DNA of 64,000 bases from Bacillus shivajii (GCF_020519665.1 NZ_CP084703.1:3286001-3350000), one strand, 5' to 3'. Shown: positions 1 through 8,297, counted from the first letter of the stretch. Notes: a model not told the origin generated them from the letters alone. Translations and numbers: made by a program.

Positions 1-442
1 AACCATAAATTGGTGAAGGGGTTTCTTGTGGTTTAAAATCTACACCTTGAAATTTCGCTTTTTCCTTCTCCTTCTCTTTATTAGAATGAACCTTTTCACT
101 ATCATTCGTATCTTGATTTTTTGTTAAGTTTTTAACCTCTACCTTCTCCTCTTGTTGCTTTGTTTTATACTCGTTCATCGATCGAACGTTTCGACGCGCT
201 CGCTGATCTATGTCTTCAACGACATCCTCATCATCTTCAATAAGAGGAAAACGAAAAGCTCCTTGTTTTGGATACTGATGAATCACTTTCGCCTCTGGAT
301 TTTTTGTTATAGGTACTTTCCTACCCATTTCATTTTCATTATGAATTTGATCATTTTCATATCGGCTCATGTCCTTTTCTTCATTTGTAGGAAATAACCA
401 TCCTTTAAGCGTTGAAAATAACTTTGGTAGTCTTTTATTCAA
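1..442 (-). CDS. sftA: DNA translocase SftA (FtsK/SpoIIIE family), N-terminal part only
   Basis: This is the 5' end of a gene that runs off the left edge; about 147 codons are visible. The translation is charged and linker-like. It contains a 'YPKQGAFRFP' segment near residue 55 and ends with 'PSPIYG'; I recall both as conserved N-terminal motifs of SftA (YtpS/YtpT), the soluble FtsK-type translocase that clears DNA from the division septum. The motor domain lies outside the window. A TTG start at 442 is preferred because an AAGGTGAT ribosome binding site lies about six bases upstream; the in-frame ATG at 448 touches that site. The neighbours ytpQ and ytpP match the B. subtilis order, but ytpR, expected between sftA and ytpQ, is missing. 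Confidence 0.72.
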   Translation of the reverse strand, partial: MNKRLPKLFSTLKGWLFPTNEEKDMSRYENDQIHNENEMGRKVPITKNPEAKVIHQYPKQGAFRFPLIEDDEDVVEDIDQRARRNVRSMNEYKTKQQEEKVEVKNLTKNQDTNDSEKVHSNKEKEKEKAKFQGVDFKPQETPSPIYG

Positions 443-462
443 TGTCATCACCTTTTCAACTT

Positions 463-710
463 AGATTTATAGATTCGTTCAATAGAACGGGTCACTTTTT
501 CATTACCATCACAAAGTATATCAGAAATATTCACTTTCATGGATAAGGCTTCCATACAAAAAATAAGGCAGCCTCACATGTGTTTAAGTTCCTCCATTAT
601 CTTAAAGAGAAAGAGCAAACCTATTGGCCTATTCTTTCTAAATGGAGGTGCCTAACACTACGCTCTTGAGACAGCCTCATTTAACTTCTATTATATCCTT
701 CGAATTTGTT
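463..710 (-). promoter_or_regulatory. sftA leader / ytpQ 3' region with competing inverted repeats
   Basis: No ORF is visible. Read on the minus strand, a short GAGGCTG motif occurs twice. A CACCTCCATT segment can pair with a later AATGGAGG, or less well with the final GAGGCTGCC, which is followed by a T-rich run. This could be the ytpQ terminator or an attenuator ahead of sftA. The sequence shows the pairings; the regulatory role is a guess. Confidence 0.3.
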
Positions 711-1520
711 TTATTTTTTTGTCGACCCTTTAGGTTTTCTTTGTGCCAAAATAAAAATAGGTTCAAGGTCCTCATTCTCGTACATAAACGGTAGTGCTGT
801 TATTGGTACACGTCCTTCTGAGAAAAATTGAAAAACCATCTGCGCAAGAATATCGTATCCAACTTCATTACGAATATCTGCAAAAATTAATACATCTTGG
901 TGAGGAACTGCTACAGCTAGGTCTCCTGATACTTTCGTTTTCATTTCTTTAAGTAATGTTTCATTTAAAATGCGGCTAGCATCATAGCCATCATCATTGT
1001 TTAAGAAATAAAAGATATTCCCTGCTACTTCATCTTGTTTCATTGGATTTTTTAATGACCTTACGTTAAATAAAGCAGCTTCTTCGATTTCCTTAAACGT
1101 TTTTTCTTCATTTTTCAATGTTTCTTCATCAATAAGCGAAAACGAGGCGCCTTGATCGACTGCATAGAAAATTCGAGTTTCTGCTGTATGATCTTTATAC
1201 AATAGCTTACGTCCGTCCTCTAACTCTGTTGGAAATGATGTAGACCGTATTACAGGATAAAGATTTTTCTCATTACCCTTTACTTTAATCGTAGTATTTA
1301 ATAATCGAAGACCTTCAGAAACATTTGCCATCGTTTGTTCTACTGCCTTCTTTTCATCCTCTTGAAATTTTTCTTTTAAGGCAGTCAAGTTCAGTGTGAC
1401 ACCTTTATCATACCTTTTATCGACAATGCGTAATGTTTCTTTTTCACGGTCAAATGTCGTTACCCAATTTTCATCTGTTATTTTACTTTCTATAGCTCGT
1501 TTTATTTGTATCGGTTTCAT
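711..1520 (-). CDS. ytpQ: YtpQ, DUF1444 family protein
   Basis: A 269-residue soluble protein without signal peptide or membrane segment. Length, start (KPIQIKRAIE) and position between sftA and ytpP identify it as YtpQ of the DUF1444 family, whose biochemical role is not established. The protein is rich in charged residues and has a VPHQDVLIFADIRNE stretch near residue 205, typical of the family. It stands alone here: about 365 bases, mostly a decayed repeat, separate it from the ytpP terminator upstream. In B. subtilis ytpP, ytpQ, ytpR and sftA are close together, so the cluster has been opened here. Confidence 0.85.
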   Translation of the reverse strand: MKPIQIKRAIESKITDENWVTTFDREKETLRIVDKRYDKGVTLNLTALKEKFQEDEKKAVEQTMANVSEGLRLLNTTIKVKGNEKNLYPVIRSTSFPTELEDGRKLLYKDHTAETRIFYAVDQGASFSLIDEETLKNEEKTFKEIEEAALFNVRSLKNPMKQDEVAGNIFYFLNNDDGYDASRILNETLLKEMKTKVSGDLAVAVPHQDVLIFADIRNEVGYDILAQMVFQFFSEGRVPITALPFMYENEDLEPIFILAQRKPKGSTKK

Positions 1521-1659
1521 CCTGTTTCATACCTCCTAGTTTACACAATAACTATTTTAACATGAGAAAGAATGACATCGAAAGTGTACGGCTTTGTATT
1601 TTGTCTACCCTAAAAATAAATTTAATAATGGACCATTCTCTTATGTCCACTCGCTTTCA

Positions 1660-1870
1660 CCTTCTGTAAAAGGGCAGTGTTGATTTCCAGTGAATTTGAA
1701 GAGCAAAAGGAGGTGACTCCAATACAAGCATCAGCTTCTCGAGTAAGCTACGAACTGCTTCAACGCATCAAACTACAGTGAATTCGAACGAAGTGAAGAA
1801 TTGAAGGACGATCGCACTTGTGCCTAGAGGTGAAAACGTCCGCCTGTAAAACAGATTCGAGTATTTATCT
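1660..1870 (-). repeat. Decayed copy of the dispersed intergenic hairpin repeat
   Basis: Read on the minus strand this region begins 'CAGGCGGACG', 'TTTCACCTCTAGGCACAAG', and ends with a GAAGCAGTTCGTAGCTTACTCG block and a degenerate 'GGAGTCACC'. The same blocks occur in the better preserved copies at 5829-6091 and 53155-53581. Many mismatches and no intact central hairpin mark it as an old copy. It fills most of the gap between ytpQ and the ytpP terminator; no gene was seen. Confidence 0.6.
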
Positions 1871-1892
1871 TCATAAAAAAACACAATAAAAA

Positions 1893-1934
1893 GGCAACAT
1901 GTAAAACTTAATGTTTAACGTGTTGCCAGTTCTA
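1893..1934 (-). terminator. Rho-independent terminator of the PTS-IIC/ytpP operon
   Basis: A 15-base stem (1893-1907 with 1913-1927, two mismatches) is followed by a T-rich tract on the minus strand, about 65 bases after the ytpP stop codon. Confidence 0.75.
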
Positions 1935-1995
1935 TTATTACTATTATTTTTCATCTCGAAAACGAATTACTTAATATCCAGCTCCCTGCCCTTCA

Positions 1996-2316
1996 TTACT
2001 TTTGTTTTGCCTCATCTAAAAACTGAATAATGTCTTCCTTAGACTTCCTTGCTTTACTTACGAAACGATCGATCTCTTGTCCATTTTTGAAAACAAGAAA
2101 ACTAGGGATTCCAAAAATGTCATATTGTTGACATTGCTCAATAAACTCATCTCGATTTACTTTATAAAATGAAAACTCTTTAAACCTTTCTTCGACTTCT
2201 GGTAAATGTGGCTCAATAACGACACAATCAGGACACCAACCAGCTGTAAACATTAACACGGCATTTTCATTTTCGACAACTTCATTAAAGTGATCAAGTG
2301 AAATAATTTCTTTCAT
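1996..2316 (-). CDS. ytpP: YtpP, thioredoxin-like protein
   Basis: A 106-residue cytoplasmic protein with a full thioredoxin fold. The active site is WCPDC with cysteines at 28 and 31. The cis-proline turn 'GIPSF' is at about residue 69. The CPDC motif differs from the CGPC of housekeeping thioredoxin, so redox potential and partners may differ. The start ATG has an AGGGGGAAG ribosome binding site. It lies 12 bases after the PTS-IIC-like gene and before a strong terminator, so the two are probably cotranscribed. In B. subtilis ytpP is also next to ytpQ. Family identity is firm; its substrates are not known. Confidence 0.88.
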   Translation of the reverse strand: MKEIISLDHFNEVVENENAVLMFTAGWCPDCVVIEPHLPEVEERFKEFSFYKVNRDEFIEQCQQYDIFGIPSFLVFKNGQEIDRFVSKARKSKEDIIQFLDEAKQK

Positions 2317-2328
2317 TATACTTCCCCC

Positions 2329-3339
2329 TTAGGATTGTTCAATCTTCATATCACCATATTTTATTTTACCAGCTTTTCTAAGCCATTCCGAGAATATAAG
2401 TGCAAGGATCGCTGGTGCAATAAAATGCAATAAAACAATAGCAATCCATACAGACATACTACTACCCATCGTATGGATCGTCATTATTTGTCCTACAAAG
2501 CCACTTGTTCCCATCCCTGCACCTGCATCATTATTTTTCATTTGAAAAATAACAGTTGCTACTGGCCCTAATATGGCTGCCGTTAAAGTAGGTGGCAATA
2601 TAATCCATGGATTTTTCATAATATTTGCGATTTGCAACATCGATGTACCAATTCCTTGTGCGATAAAGCCTGACCAACGATTCTCACGGAAACTACTTGT
2701 CGCAAAGCCGATCATTTGTGCTGCACACCCAACGGTCGCTGCTCCAGCCGCAATTCCATCAATTTCAATCATGATTGCGATCGCTACACTTGATATCGGT
2801 GCTGTTAATGCCAGCCCCATAAAAATGGCAATAATAATCCCCATAATAAATGGCTGTTGCGCAGTCGACCAACCTAAAAAGTCTCCAAATCGTCTTAAAC
2901 CAAAAGCAATTTGCGGACTGATGATCGATGCCGCACCAATACCAGTTACGATTGTAACAAGTGGCGTAACGATAATATCAAGTTTCGTTTCTTGTGATAC
3001 TAGTTTTCCAATCTCCGTAGATAGCAGTGCTGCAATTAAGCTTCCTGCTGGTCCACCAACCTCTGCACCTGCTGCTCCGGTGATTACGGCAGCAAATAAA
3101 ACAAGTCGTGGAGCATTTAAGCCGTATGCAACCGCGACCCCAATTGCTGGTCCATATAAAGACATCGCAGTTGACCCCATTGATTCTAATATGGCAAGTC
3201 CAAGCAACCCACCCGCAGTTTCCATAATCAACCCAATAATCAGAGACGAAAATAACCCTAATGCCATAAAGCTCAATGTACGAATGACGTATGTATGAAA
3301 GGATGGATTTACTCCCTTCTTTTCTAAAAATTGTTTCAT
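2329..3339 (-). CDS. PTS EIIC-like membrane permease (PTS_EIIC_2 type), stand-alone
   Basis: A 336-residue, very hydrophobic, glycine- and alanine-rich protein with about eight to ten predicted membrane segments. It resembles the PTS_EIIC_2 family, the membrane channel part of a phosphotransferase-type transporter. No EIIA or EIIB domain or gene accompanies it, and substrate and energy coupling cannot be inferred. The longest ORF begins with GTG at 3348, but that codon lies inside the AGGTG ribosome binding site; the ATG at 3339 is correctly spaced and gives MKQFLEKKGV. It precedes ytpP by 12 bases in the same orientation. A long antisense ORF on the plus strand is a codon-bias shadow. Confidence 0.75.
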   Translation of the reverse strand: MKQFLEKKGVNPSFHTYVIRTLSFMALGLFSSLIIGLIMETAGGLLGLAILESMGSTAMSLYGPAIGVAVAYGLNAPRLVLFAAVITGAAGAEVGGPAGSLIAALLSTEIGKLVSQETKLDIIVTPLVTIVTGIGAASIISPQIAFGLRRFGDFLGWSTAQQPFIMGIIIAIFMGLALTAPISSVAIAIMIEIDGIAAGAATVGCAAQMIGFATSSFRENRWSGFIAQGIGTSMLQIANIMKNPWIILPPTLTAAILGPVATVIFQMKNNDAGAGMGTSGFVGQIMTIHTMGSSMSVWIAIVLLHFIAPAILALIFSEWLRKAGKIKYGDMKIEQS

Positions 3340-3430
3340 TTTATTCACCTGTTTCTATAAGTTTTACTCACTGTATATATAATAGTAAAGATTTCCGATA
3401 AAAATAAAGAAATTTCCAATGCACACTTTA

Positions 3431-3865
3431 ATGAATCAATTTCATAACTCAAAATAAGATGGGAAATTCCGAATGATAAGCGTGAACTTCACTTCAGACG
3501 GACGCTTTCCCGAGTGCTTGTCTTCAGCTAACTTAGGCTCGGCAACTCTTCGCCTAAGTGGATCTTCAGACTGCGCTGATCCTCCGGGAGTCGCCGTCTT
3601 TAGTTACGTTCACTTTTAAACAAAACTTGGCTTTTCGTTAAAGAGATTCTTAGTACTCTTCACCTGCGACGAGTAACCGCAGGAGCAACGAGCAACGGCT
3701 TCTTCGAAATCCCTTCGAGCTGCGACGAGCAAGCGTAGCGGCGCAGGAGCATTTATTCTATCGACCATAAATTTATAAATTATGATAGTCCAAATAAAAC
3801 GTACATTTAATGAAAAATTTATAATATCATTCGTTTCATTGCGCAAAAAACGTAATTATGAGTTT
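3431..3865. mobile_element. Composite non-coding repeat element (copy B)
   Basis: A roughly 430-base non-coding element with imperfect inverted ends: 'AATCAATTTCATAA' on the left and a diverged reverse complement near 3850 on the right. Inside, in order: a GACGGACGCTTTCCCGAG block; a hairpin (ACTTAGGC 3531-3538 with GCCTAAGT 3552-3559) followed by GGATCTTCAG; GGGAGTCGCCGTC; and two 'GCGACGAG...CGCAGGAGC' units. The same succession occurs at 17483-18041, and its right half at 41580-41900. A 76-codon minus-strand ORF inside it has no coding features. It fills the gap between the PTS-like gene and the lipoprotein terminator. Confidence 0.7.
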
Positions 3866-3964
3866 CATTCTAATACATATTCAATCTTAACTTTGTGCAA
3901 ATTCTAATGACGAAATCATATTTACTATCATACTAACAAAAAATTGATAAAATCTAACCGTACA

Positions 3965-3995
3965 AAAAAGGAATAAGAGTCCTCCCTTATTCCCA
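3965..3995 (-). terminator. Terminator of the lipoprotein gene
   Basis: GGAATAAG (3970-3977) pairs with CTTATTCC (3986-3993), extended by a few inner pairs, and is followed by six T on the minus strand, just after the stop codon at 4000. Confidence 0.8.
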
Positions 3996-3999
3996 AAAG

Positions 4000-4515
4000 T
4001 TATTGTACTTCAATTGATTGAACGATATCAAACATCATATCGATATCATCATGGATGTTTTCTAGTTCACTTATTGTTGTCACTTTTGCCTTATTATATC
4101 CAACAACAACTCGGTAATGCTCTTCATCGAAATGTGTTGCAATAATATAACCTTGCTCTCCATTTTCTTCGGCTTTTTCTAAGATAATCGTGTCTTCCTC
4201 ATCGACCATAAGCTCATCTAAAAGCGATTGTTTTGACTCATAAACGACTTGATCGTTTAAAAACAATAAAAAAGGCTGGTTATTTCTTGTTAATTCAATG
4301 TTGTACTCATCCACTATATGTACATCTAATGAATTAGGAATATATATTGATAAGTCCCCTTCATCATAAGTCGGCTCCATCTTTTCTTGATTCATTTTCT
4401 CCATGAAAGTTTCAGCACTATCATCCGCTACACTTGCTTCAGACACGTTACAAGCTACTAACAACAATATAACCGCTAATAGAATGAAAGTGCCTTTCCA
4501 CTTTTCCCCACTCAA
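4000..4515 (-). CDS. Putative lipoprotein of unknown function
   Basis: A 171-residue protein with a lysine-containing N-terminus, a hydrophobic segment and the lipobox LLVAC, so Cys22 is the likely lipidated residue. The mature part is acidic (runs such as VDEEDT and DDIDMMFD) with no recognisable enzyme motif. It should be anchored on the outer face of the membrane. The start has a TAGGAGGGAG ribosome binding site. It forms a single-gene unit with its own terminator and points away from ytoQ, with which it shares a 200-base promoter region. I do not recognise a family. Confidence 0.7.
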   Translation of the reverse strand: MSGEKWKGTFILLAVILLLVACNVSEASVADDSAETFMEKMNQEKMEPTYDEGDLSIYIPNSLDVHIVDEYNIELTRNNQPFLLFLNDQVVYESKQSLLDELMVDEEDTIILEKAEENGEQGYIIATHFDEEHYRVVVGYNKAKVTTISELENIHDDIDMMFDIVQSIEVQ

Positions 4516-4715
4516 ATTTTCTCCCTCCTAGTACTTTTCTCTCTATTTATTGGTTCCATATTAACACATTTTCGACATTGAATGACAAACAATTTGATAT
4601 TAATTTCACAAATTGTGCAAAAAAAGTGACATTAATTTTCTTTTCGCTCGATGTTCTGTAAAATAAACATATATATACCATACAACGAAATAATTTCGAA
4701 GAGGAGTGGTAAAGT

Positions 4716-5162
4716 ATGGAACTAACGATCTATTTAGCAGGCCAAATTCACGACAATTGGCGACAAGAAGTAAAGGATAAAGCAAAAGAAATGAATTTAC
4801 CTCTTAATTTTGTTGGTCCTATGGAAGATCATGATCGTTCTGATCATATCGGAGAAGAAATTCTTGGTGAACAACCAAATCAGATTATTAAAGACGAAGC
4901 TGCTTCAAAGTTTAACAACTTACGGACACAAGTTTTACTGAAAAAATCTGATGTTGTGATTGCTTTGTTTGGCGAAAAGTACAAACAATGGAATAGTGCG
5001 ATGGATGCATCATCAGCCATTGCTCTAAACAAACCTTTAATTCTCATACGCCCTGAGTCACTTCATCACCCATTAAAGGAAATTTCCGAAAAGGCACAAG
5101 TAACTGTTGAAACAGTTGATCAAGCCTTAAAGGCATTATCTTATATTTTTGAGGAAAAGTAA
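4716..5162 (+). CDS. ytoQ: YtoQ family protein (deoxyribosyltransferase-like fold)
   Basis: A 148-residue protein matching YtoQ along its whole length. It starts with MELTIYLAGQIHDNWR and has the conserved 'RTQVLLKKSDVVIALFGEKYKQWN' region in the middle (about residues 69-92). The family has a nucleoside 2-deoxyribosyltransferase-like Rossmann fold, but its reaction has not been established. The ATG has an AAGAGGAGTGG ribosome binding site. It is a single-gene unit ended by a strong terminator at 5184-5229. The symbol follows the B. subtilis orthologue. Confidence 0.88.
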   Translation: MELTIYLAGQIHDNWRQEVKDKAKEMNLPLNFVGPMEDHDRSDHIGEEILGEQPNQIIKDEAASKFNNLRTQVLLKKSDVVIALFGEKYKQWNSAMDASSAIALNKPLILIRPESLHHPLKEISEKAQVTVETVDQALKALSYIFEEK

Positions 5163-5183
5163 GTAATAGATCATAAAATGTTG

Positions 5184-5229
5184 AACCTAAGTTTTTGTCA
5201 TTAGCTATATGATAAAACTTAGGTTTTTT
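5184..5229 (+). terminator. Terminator of ytoQ
   Basis: AACCTAAGTTTT (5184-5195) pairs with AAAACTTAGGTT (5214-5225), followed by a T run on the plus strand. Confidence 0.85.
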
Positions 5230-5262
5230 GTATGGTGAAATATATTGGTTATATCAATCATG

Positions 5263-5778
5263 TTACTTTTTCGTTTCTTCATGAAACATCCATTGTCCAT
5301 AAAGTAGTTGAACAACGTGTTCAAACATCTTATCTCTTGTAACTATTCCCATTGTTAAAACTCCTACTGTTCCTTCATTTTTTCTGACTCCTGTTTTGTT
5401 CGTCCAACGATCAATGACATCTCCAAGTTCTTCTCCTTTTCTCAGTTCGTCTGCAATCTCATCAGGTAGAGGAATTCTAGCTCCTCCGGCAATGAAAACT
5501 TGTCCACTCTTTGTAACTAGTGATCCCCAATTACAAATGAACATTTGATGATTTTCTTCGGCAACTCCACCTTCTAAGCCAATCCCGATTTCAAATGAAT
5601 CATTTAATACAATATTTCTTGCACGATGAATCGCACCTTGCTTTGTCTCAAGATCTGAAAATGGTTGATTAGATACCTCACTTTGTACAGATAATGCTTC
5701 GATATCATATGTATCATTAAACACTGATTTTACAGCTTGAACCTTCGCTTCGTTCGTTGACCCAATCCCAATTTTCAC
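5263..5778 (-). CDS. DUF84 family inosine/xanthosine triphosphatase-like protein
   Basis: A 171-residue protein of the DUF84/YjjX family, which removes non-canonical purine nucleoside triphosphates (ITP, XTP) in studied members. The signature KIGIGSTNEAKVQAV at the N-terminus, EGGV near residue 67 and TGVRKNEGTVG near residue 130 fit. The longest ORF starts at 5817, but GAGGAGGAAT lies just upstream of a GTG at 5778, which puts the conserved KIGIGSTN right at the N-terminus, so GTG is chosen. A repeat element begins about 50 bases upstream, so the promoter is either squeezed into that space or inside the element. Substrate is inferred from family only. Confidence 0.8.
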   Translation of the reverse strand: MKIGIGSTNEAKVQAVKSVFNDTYDIEALSVQSEVSNQPFSDLETKQGAIHRARNIVLNDSFEIGIGLEGGVAEENHQMFICNWGSLVTKSGQVFIAGGARIPLPDEIADELRKGEELGDVIDRWTNKTGVRKNEGTVGVLTMGIVTRDKMFEHVVQLLYGQWMFHEETKK

Positions 5779-5828
5779 TAACGTATTCCTCCTCGTTTTA
5801 ACCTTTTTTAACACCATTTTTAATGAAA

Positions 5829-6091
5829 GGCTCTTTTCGCATAGATTGTAATTTTCGAGAAATCTTTCGGGCTTGGTTTACGTTACAGGCGGACGCTTTC
5901 ACCTCTAGGCACAAGCGCGACATCCGTTCAAGCTGCGCTTCACTTGCATTCACGGTGTCTTCTTTGCCGCGGGCAACACTTCAGCCTCCTCGTTCCTGCG
6001 GGGTCTTCAGCCGTTGCATTACCCGCTGGAGTCGCCGCCTTTCACTCCACCATGCTTTTTATAAATAGCAACATAGTTTACGAAAAGAGCC
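5829..6091. mobile_element. MITE-like element with GGCTCTTTTCG inverted ends (copy C)
   Basis: A 263-base non-coding element bounded by perfect 11-base inverted repeats: GGCTCTTTTCG at 5829 and CGAAAAGAGCC ending at 6091, with similarity extending a few bases inward. The interior holds ACAGGCGGACGCTTTCACC, CTCTAGGCACAAG, CGACATCCGTTC, then a nested hairpin (GCGGGCAAC with GTTGCATTACCCGC) and GGAGTCGCCGCCTTTC. No transposase is present. The same ends bound the 427-base element at 53155-53581, and the left end recurs at 27396. No clear target-site duplication was found. Confidence 0.75.
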
Positions 6092-6104
6092 TAAGGAAAA
6101 GTCC

Positions 6105-6142
6105 TGAAAAAAAGGAGAATGACCGTATAGTCACTCTCCCCA
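6105..6142 (-). terminator. Terminator of ytoP
   Basis: GGAGAATGAC (6114-6123) pairs with GTCACTCTCC (6130-6139); on the minus strand a run of T follows. Confidence 0.82.
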
Positions 6143-6151
6143 CCAATTAAA

Positions 6152-7225
6152 TTAAACGTTATCACGGATACTTTCAAGAGATGTTTTATCTGTTTTTCTA
6201 ACAAGTGTTGTCAGTAGCTCTTTTGCTGCTGCATAATCATCAACATGGATAATAGATGAAGACGTATGGATGTACCTTGAGCACACACCAATTACTGCTG
6301 ATGGTACACCACTACCTGAAGTATGAACACGACCTGCATCTGTTCCTCCTTGTGAAATAAAGAATTGGTAAGGAATGTCGTTCGTTTCTGCCGTATCTAA
6401 AATGAATTCACGCATTCCTCTGTGAGTGACCATTGTACGGTCATAAATACGAAGAAGAGCACCTTTCCCTAACTGGCCGAATGCATCTTTGTCCCCTGTA
6501 GCATCATTGGCTGGACTCGCATCTAGTGCATAGAAAAGATCTGGCTCAATCATATTTGCAGCTACTTGAGCCCCGCGTAATCCTACTTCTTCTTGAACGG
6601 TTGCACCTGAAAATAGCATATTCGGTGTTTTTTCTCCTTGAAGCTCTTTTAATAACTCAATCGATAAACCTACACCATAACGGTTATCCCATGCCTTAGC
6701 TAGAAGCTTTTTCTCGTTCGCCATTTTCTCTAACGGGCAAATTGGTACGATTTGTTGACCTGGTTTGATCCCAATGCGTTCAGCATCTGCTTTGTCATCA
6801 GCACCGATATCAATGTACATATTTTTAATTTCCATCGGCTTTTTACGCTTTGCTTCATCTAGTAAATGTGGAGGAATTGAACCAACAACGCCTGTTACAG
6901 GTCCATTTTCTGTTATGATCTGAAGACGCTGAGCAAGAAGAACTTGACTCCACCATCCACCTAACGTTTGAAAACGGATTAGACCTTTATCCGTAATTTG
7001 TGTAACCATAAAACCAACTTCATCCATATGTCCCGCTACCATCACGCGAGGACCTTGCTCATCACCTTTTTTTACGCCAAAGACACCACCAAGGCGGTCT
7101 TGAATAACTTCATCACTATACTTCTTTAATTCTTCGCGAACATAAGCACGAACTTGGTGCTCAAATCCAGGTGCTCCTGGTAACTGTGTTAACGTATTAA
7201 ACATATCAAACGTTTCCTGCTTCAT
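6152..7225 (-). CDS. ytoP: YtoP, M42 family metallo-aminopeptidase
   Basis: A 357-residue cytoplasmic peptidase of the M42 (glutamyl aminopeptidase / TET) family. Metal-site motifs are visible: AGHMDEVGF (His66, Asp68), 'AWDNRYG' around residue 178, the catalytic 'QEEVGLRG' near residue 211, and '[10 protein letters not shown]'. The C-terminal histidine ligand lies in SRYIHTSSS. Length is normal for the family. These enzymes assemble as large dodecamers that trim short peptides. It is a single-gene unit: its terminator lies at 6105-6142 and ytzB diverges 320 bases upstream. The family call is firm; exact peptide specificity is unknown. Confidence 0.92.
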   Translation of the reverse strand: MKQETFDMFNTLTQLPGAPGFEHQVRAYVREELKKYSDEVIQDRLGGVFGVKKGDEQGPRVMVAGHMDEVGFMVTQITDKGLIRFQTLGGWWSQVLLAQRLQIITENGPVTGVVGSIPPHLLDEAKRKKPMEIKNMYIDIGADDKADAERIGIKPGQQIVPICPLEKMANEKKLLAKAWDNRYGVGLSIELLKELQGEKTPNMLFSGATVQEEVGLRGAQVAANMIEPDLFYALDASPANDATGDKDAFGQLGKGALLRIYDRTMVTHRGMREFILDTAETNDIPYQFFISQGGTDAGRVHTSGSGVPSAVIGVCSRYIHTSSSIIHVDDYAAAKELLTTLVRKTDKTSLESIRDNV

Positions 7226-7544
7226 TATGAATCCCCTTTCTATTTTACAACTTTATGTACGATAGTTTTATTTTAACGAATAGTCAGACACGTTTCCACT
7301 TTTTTTCGGAAAACGAAATAAAAGATTTTGATTTATGCGTTTTTGAATACATCTTTTAATATTCTTCTTTCCATTGTAAAATATAGGATAAATCCAATTA
7401 TAAGTCGTTCTCATTTTCTTTTTAACACTTCTTGTCTATACTTAAGAAGAATGTAAATCTTAAGTAATAATAATAGAACAAGTTAATTACAAGCATTTTC
7501 TATTGAAATGCATAGAATACATAAAAAAAGAGGGTGTTGTGTTC
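7226..7544. other. Divergent intergenic region ytoP / ytzB
   Basis: About 320 AT-rich bases between divergent genes. It should contain both promoters, but no convincing -35/-10 pair, structured RNA or repeat stood out. Confidence 0.5.
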
Positions 7545-7868
7545 ATGGGTTGGAAAAGATTCGTAGCCGGTGTAGGCGCCGGAGTCGCTGTTACGGTACT
7601 TGCAAAAAATCAATTAGAAAAACGACAAGAACAGCTTTCACCAGAAAAAGCATTAAAACTTGTTAAACAAAAATCAAAATCTCTTGGTACTGTTGATGGT
7701 TCATGGATTCATATGATTACTGAAGACCTTGAAATGGATGACCTTACATTTAAAGTTTACCGTGGAGGGATCACATGCACAGACGAACATGGGCAAATGA
7801 GCGCCTATGAGTTTTACGTGGATGCCGCTACCGGAGCGGTTCTTCAATTGAAAAAGCATGATGATTAA
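7545..7868 (+). CDS. ytzB: YtzB, PepSY-domain small protein
   Basis: A 107-residue protein with an N-terminal hydrophobic segment (RFVAGVGAGVAVTVLA) and a C-terminal PepSY-like domain ending 'EFYVDAATGAVLQL', the usual strand pattern of the family. It is probably membrane-anchored. The longest ORF starts at 7503, but the AGAGGGTG ribosome binding site points to the ATG at 7545, giving MGWKRFVAG and a length close to B. subtilis YtzB. PepSY domains often inhibit or hold proteases, but no partner is evident here. Single-gene unit with a terminator at 7878-7906. Confidence 0.82.
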   Translation: MGWKRFVAGVGAGVAVTVLAKNQLEKRQEQLSPEKALKLVKQKSKSLGTVDGSWIHMITEDLEMDDLTFKVYRGGITCTDEHGQMSAYEFYVDAATGAVLQLKKHDD

Positions 7869-7877
7869 TTTCACATC

Positions 7878-7906
7878 AACCTTCTGCTTAACACAGAAGG
7901 TTTTTT
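7878..7906 (+). terminator. Terminator of ytzB
   Basis: AACCTTCTG (7878-7886) pairs with CAGAAGGTT (7894-7902), followed by a T run. Confidence 0.88.
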
Positions 7907-7967
7907 ATTCTTATTTAGTTTTGAAACCCAAATTCTTCTTAGATCTTAACTAAATGTAAAAACGAAG

Positions 7968-8003
7968 CCTGGACTGATGTTGAATTCAGTTCAGGTTTTT
8001 TTA
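7968..8003 (+). terminator. Second terminator-like hairpin without an obvious gene
   Basis: CCTGGACTGA (7968-7977) pairs with TCAGTTCAGG (7986-7995) with one G-T pair, and a run of T follows. It lies 65 bases after the ytzB terminator, and no ORF lies between them. It may end a small RNA or be a leftover of a lost gene. Confidence 0.6.
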
Positions 8004-8114
8004 TTTAAAATACACGGTATTTTTATTATCCTTTTTTTATATAAATCCCCTTTGTATTTTTATAAAATTCCGGCTATTGTATATGCGTTTTTTCTCTAGA
8101 TTATTCACTAATTA

Positions 8115-8153
8115 AACCCTACACAATTGAAGCACGTTCAATTATGTAGGGTT
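8115..8153. repeat. Orphan 16-base-pair hairpin
   Basis: AACCCTACACAATTGA (8115-8130) pairs with TCAATTATGTAGGGTT (8138-8153) with one mismatch around a 7-base loop. No T run follows on either strand, so it is not a typical terminator. The rest of the gap from 7907 to 8302 shows no gene. Confidence 0.6.
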
Positions 8154-8297
8154 CAAAAACTTAGAAATTCGAATTTTGGCCAAGAAAAAGCTAGGTCAGA
8201 CAACCCAACCTCACAATAAATCTACCATCCCGCCCTCCTGGAAGAGTCGATTATACATGTATACCTATCCAAACAAACGTCATACTTCTCCTCCACA

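Noticed and set aside
2573-3298. 241-codon plus-strand ORF
   Set aside because: Exactly antisense to the PTS IIC-like gene, low-complexity Ala/Pro/Ile composition, no ribosome binding site: a shadow ORF.
3616-3846. 76-codon minus-strand ORF, with a similar one at 17737-18015
   Set aside because: Both lie inside the composite repeat and start with related residues only because the repeat is related; no ribosome binding site.
3500-3900. CRISPR array, suggested by repeated GCGACGAG / GCAGGAGC units here and at 17700-17850 and 41650-41780
   Set aside because: Only two or three units, irregular spacing, repeats of unequal length, and no cas genes in the window.
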